Shown here: positions 7,281 through 8,446 of the stretch, piece after piece
Position numbering within the stretch: the first letter of the stretch is position 1
Layout of the letters: each line of letters starts with the position of its first letter
NCBI GenBank assembly: GCA_041485385.1
Contig: JBGPJM010000212.1
Location: forward strand, 1 to 8,446
DNA from: JBGPJM01 sp041485385
GTDB lineage: Bacteria; Planctomycetota; Phycisphaerae; Phycisphaerales; UBA1924
Reading direction: 5' to 3'
DNA length: 8,446 nt
Position numbers and translations under genes: made by a program
The notes under the pieces: model-generated
Databases searched by the model: none
Told to the model about the DNA's origin: nothing
Seen by the model: the letters and a program-made list of their open reading frames with translations, nothing else

Positions 7281-7406
7281 TGGCGGTCTATGGCGGTCTA
7301 TGGCGGCCTTTGGGTTTTTCGTAGCGCCAGGGGCGTTTCGGGTTGGCGGTTTTGCGGAAGGAGTTGGCGGTCTATGGCGGTCTATGGGCGGATGGCTGGC
7401 GGTCTT
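7281..7406 (+). repeat. Cluster of 10-bp direct repeats, unit TGGCGGTCTA
   Basis: The unit TGGCGGTCTA occurs in tandem at 7281-7290 and 7291-7300, followed by a degenerate copy TGGCGGCCTT at 7301-7310. A second exact tandem pair lies at 7365-7374 and 7375-7384, exactly 84 bp after the first pair, with another near-copy TGGCGGTCTT at 7397-7406. The arrangement is two short tandem arrays plus satellites in noncoding DNA. The spacing is too short for CRISPR, and no terminal inverted repeats were seen. Confidence 0.85.
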
Positions 7407-7436
7407 GGGGACGGGGGATGGGAGGCCGGGGGCGCG

Positions 7437-7465
7437 AATACAGAAAACATCTTGGCCGCCTTTGG
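7437..7465 (+). repeat. Diverged copy of the 7266-7310 repeat block
   Basis: The segment AATACAGAAAACATCTTGGC followed by CGCCTTTGG aligns with AATGCAGAAAAACGTTGGCG and the following repeat units at 7266-7310. The AAT-CAGAAAA lead-in and the TTGGC/CTTTGG parts are shared. This suggests the short repeats belong to a larger, decayed unit with a CAGAAAA leader. Confidence 0.5.
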
Positions 7466-7678
7466 CCTCCTCTTGATCCTGGCCATCCCAGAGGGCTTTT
7501 ATCGGACGGGGTTTGGCCCCCTTAGGCTGGGGGCGACCTGGGACCGGGGGATAGCGTGTGGGCAGGCGGAGGGGGGGAGGCGCGGAGAGGGGCCGCGGCT
7601 GGAGCGCGGAGCGATCGGGCGGTGGCCACATTGGATTCCCCCCTTCGGTGGCCGCGGCGTCTGCGGCCGACAGTGGGC

Positions 7679-7707
7679 AGTATATCGAATAGGCGAGCGG
7701 GACGCAA
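7679..7707 (-). promoter_or_regulatory. Candidate sigma70-type promoter with no obvious gene downstream
   Basis: On the minus strand TTGCGT (7702-7707) and TATACT (7679-7684) are separated by exactly 17 nt. The -10 box matches consensus at 5 of 6 positions; the -35 box only at its first three. The promoter sits directly downstream of the DUF4349 terminator. Transcription would enter the noncoding region leading to the tRNA-Leu gene 555 bp away. A GC hairpin (7650-7668) would form near the transcript's 5' end. Confidence 0.45.
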
Positions 7708-7744
7708 GAGCCCCGCGCCACCCACGGGCTCGGCGGGGGCGACG

Positions 7745-7772
7745 AAAAAGGTGACTCCGTGAACCCGGAGTC
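7745..7772 (-). terminator. Rho-independent terminator downstream of the DUF4349 gene
   Basis: On the minus strand a perfect 7-bp stem GACTCCG/CGGAGTC with a 6-nt loop (GGTTCA) is followed after ACC by TTTTT. It lies about 100 bp past the DUF4349 stop codon. It is the only good hairpin-plus-U-tract I found in the window. Confidence 0.78.
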
Positions 7773-7873
7773 GCCCGTGAGGCGATCGCCTGTTGCGCGC
7801 CGGCACGTTGTGGGTCTGCTGGGCCGCCGCAGCATCACCACGAGGGCGCGCCTCGTTGGGGTAGGCCCGTGAT

Positions 7874-8446
7874 TCAACTGGTCGAAGCGGACACCGGCCT
7901 GCGGCGCAGGTAGCGTACGAGGGCGAGGACAAGCACGGAGAGGGCGGCCCACCAGATGAATCCGCCGACAGCCACCTGGAGCAACCAGGCGACGGAGTCG
8001 ACGAGGACGGTAACACCCGCGTGCCAGGCACCGCCAAGTGAATCGGCGAGGTGGTCGGTGAAGCCCTTGGGCGGCTCGGGGAGCGCGGGCGCATCGTCGG
8101 GGCTGCGGATGATGACCAGGACGGTGGCGAGCGACGTGAGATGGCTCAGGCGTTGCCGCTGGGCGACGAGGCGCTCGATCTCGCCGCGGACCTCGCCGAC
8201 GCGGGAGCGCACGGTCAGGATGTCGTTGAGCGGAGCATCGGGGCGCTTGTCCAGCAACGCCAGGAGTTCGGTCTCGACGCGGGTCTCGTTCTTGAGGCGG
8301 GCCTCCAGATCGACGACCTGCATCGTGACGTCCTCGCCGCTGGTGGTCTCGGCGCGGACATTGCCGAGGTCGCGCAGTTGGTTGAGGACCGCGGAGAGTC
8401 GGTCGGTGCGGACCCGCAGCGTCAGGTTCGCCTGCATCGGCGGGGC
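7874..8446 (-). CDS. DUF4349 domain membrane protein, C-terminal part (5' end beyond window)
   Basis: The frame stays open to the right edge (the codons before the first in-window ATG at 8437 read Ala-Pro-Pro), so this is the last 190 aa of a longer protein. The visible part fits DUF4349: a beta-rich piece ANLTLRVRTDRLSAVLNQLRDLG at about 6-28, then DVTMQVVDLEARLKNETRVETELLALLDK, then a predicted coiled coil (VRSRVGEVRGEIERLVAQRQRLSHL) at about 79-103 and a closing strand. A hydrophobic stretch at about 144-178 is followed by RYLRRR, giving a C-terminal membrane anchor with a short, positively charged cytosolic tail. DUF4349 proteins are usually lipoproteins or exported proteins of unknown role; the N-terminus that would show a signal peptide is not in the window. 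Transcription probably ends at the terminator about 100 bp downstream. Confidence 0.88.
   Translation of the reverse strand, partial: APPMQANLTLRVRTDRLSAVLNQLRDLGNVRAETTSGEDVTMQVVDLEARLKNETRVETELLALLDKRPDAPLNDILTVRSRVGEVRGEIERLVAQRQRLSHLTSLATVLVIIRSPDDAPALPEPPKGFTDHLADSLGGAWHAGVTVLVDSVAWLLQVAVGGFIWWAALSVLVLALVRYLRRRPVSASTS

Larger units (their letters stand above)
7125..7873. other. Gene-poor intergenic region between DUF4349 and tRNA-Leu
   Basis: No convincing protein gene on either strand. The open frames here have repeat-driven, Gly/Arg-rich or Pro/Arg-rich compositions and no recognisable domain. The region holds the DUF4349 terminator, a candidate promoter, a GC hairpin (arms 7650-7655 and 7663-7668, loop of 7), the palindrome GGCGATCGCC at 7781-7790, the TGGCGGTCTA repeat cluster, and a tandem GTGAGACG pair at 7181-7196. 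The plus strand is visibly G-rich between about 7130 and 7640, unlike the coding DNA around it. Confidence 0.7.

Noticed and set aside
7281..7406. CRISPR array
   Set aside because: Units are only 10 bp, adjacent to each other or irregularly spaced, without regular spacers or cas genes.
7197..7754. 185-aa plus-strand open frame
   Set aside because: Much of it is translation of the TGGCGGTCTA repeats and the G-rich tract; it has no ribosome site of note and no domain.
7781..7790. Palindrome GGCGATCGCC as an operator or origin element
   Set aside because: A single 10-bp palindrome in high-GC DNA occurs readily by chance, and nothing around it supports a role.
6939..7952. 337-aa minus-strand open frame, including a GGGGGG-preceded ATG near 7631
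   Set aside because: It reads straight through the tRNA-Leu gene and both the terminator and repeat regions, and its sequence is Pro/Arg-rich with repeats. No protein family resemblance was seen, although the promoter upstream is real-looking.

Overview
High-GC bacterial DNA in which every supported gene lies on the minus strand. The gene families present (a truncated SecA paralogue next to an M50 protease/adaptor fusion, DUF3467, DUF4349) best suit a Planctomycetota-type Gram-negative bacterium. That placement is an inference from gene content, not from a marker gene.

Layout in the direction of transcription (right to left). (1) At the right edge is the C-terminal part of a DUF4349 membrane protein (7874-8446, cut by the window edge), followed by a convincing rho-independent terminator (7745-7772). 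(2) A gene-poor stretch of about 750 bp (7125-7873) holds a good-looking sigma70-type promoter with no obvious gene behind it, and a cluster of short direct repeats of unit TGGCGGTCTA. (3) A tRNA-Leu(CAA) gene (7038-7124) is followed by a GC-rich palindrome and an extremely G-rich transcript-strand tract. (4) A small DUF3467 gene (6535-6858) comes next. (5) A compact three-gene block fills 10-6381. It encodes a tandem-GAF/HlyD-type adaptor with one membrane anchor, then a PqqD-like/M50 intramembrane metalloprotease/HlyD adaptor fusion, then a short SecA-like ATPase. The gaps are 28 bp and a 4-bp ATGA overlap, so the three are very probably co-transcribed and the last two translationally coupled.

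How the genes may work together: the block combines a cytosolic protein-translocation-type motor (SecA-like, lacking the C-terminal third), a membrane protease carrying a peptide-recognition-like domain and a periplasmic adaptor arm, and a second periplasmic adaptor with cytosolic sensory GAF domains. This looks like a dedicated envelope machine for exporting or processing a protein or peptide. No substrate, ABC transporter or TolC-like outer-membrane protein is in the window, so the function is a proposal. It is the most interesting content of the window.
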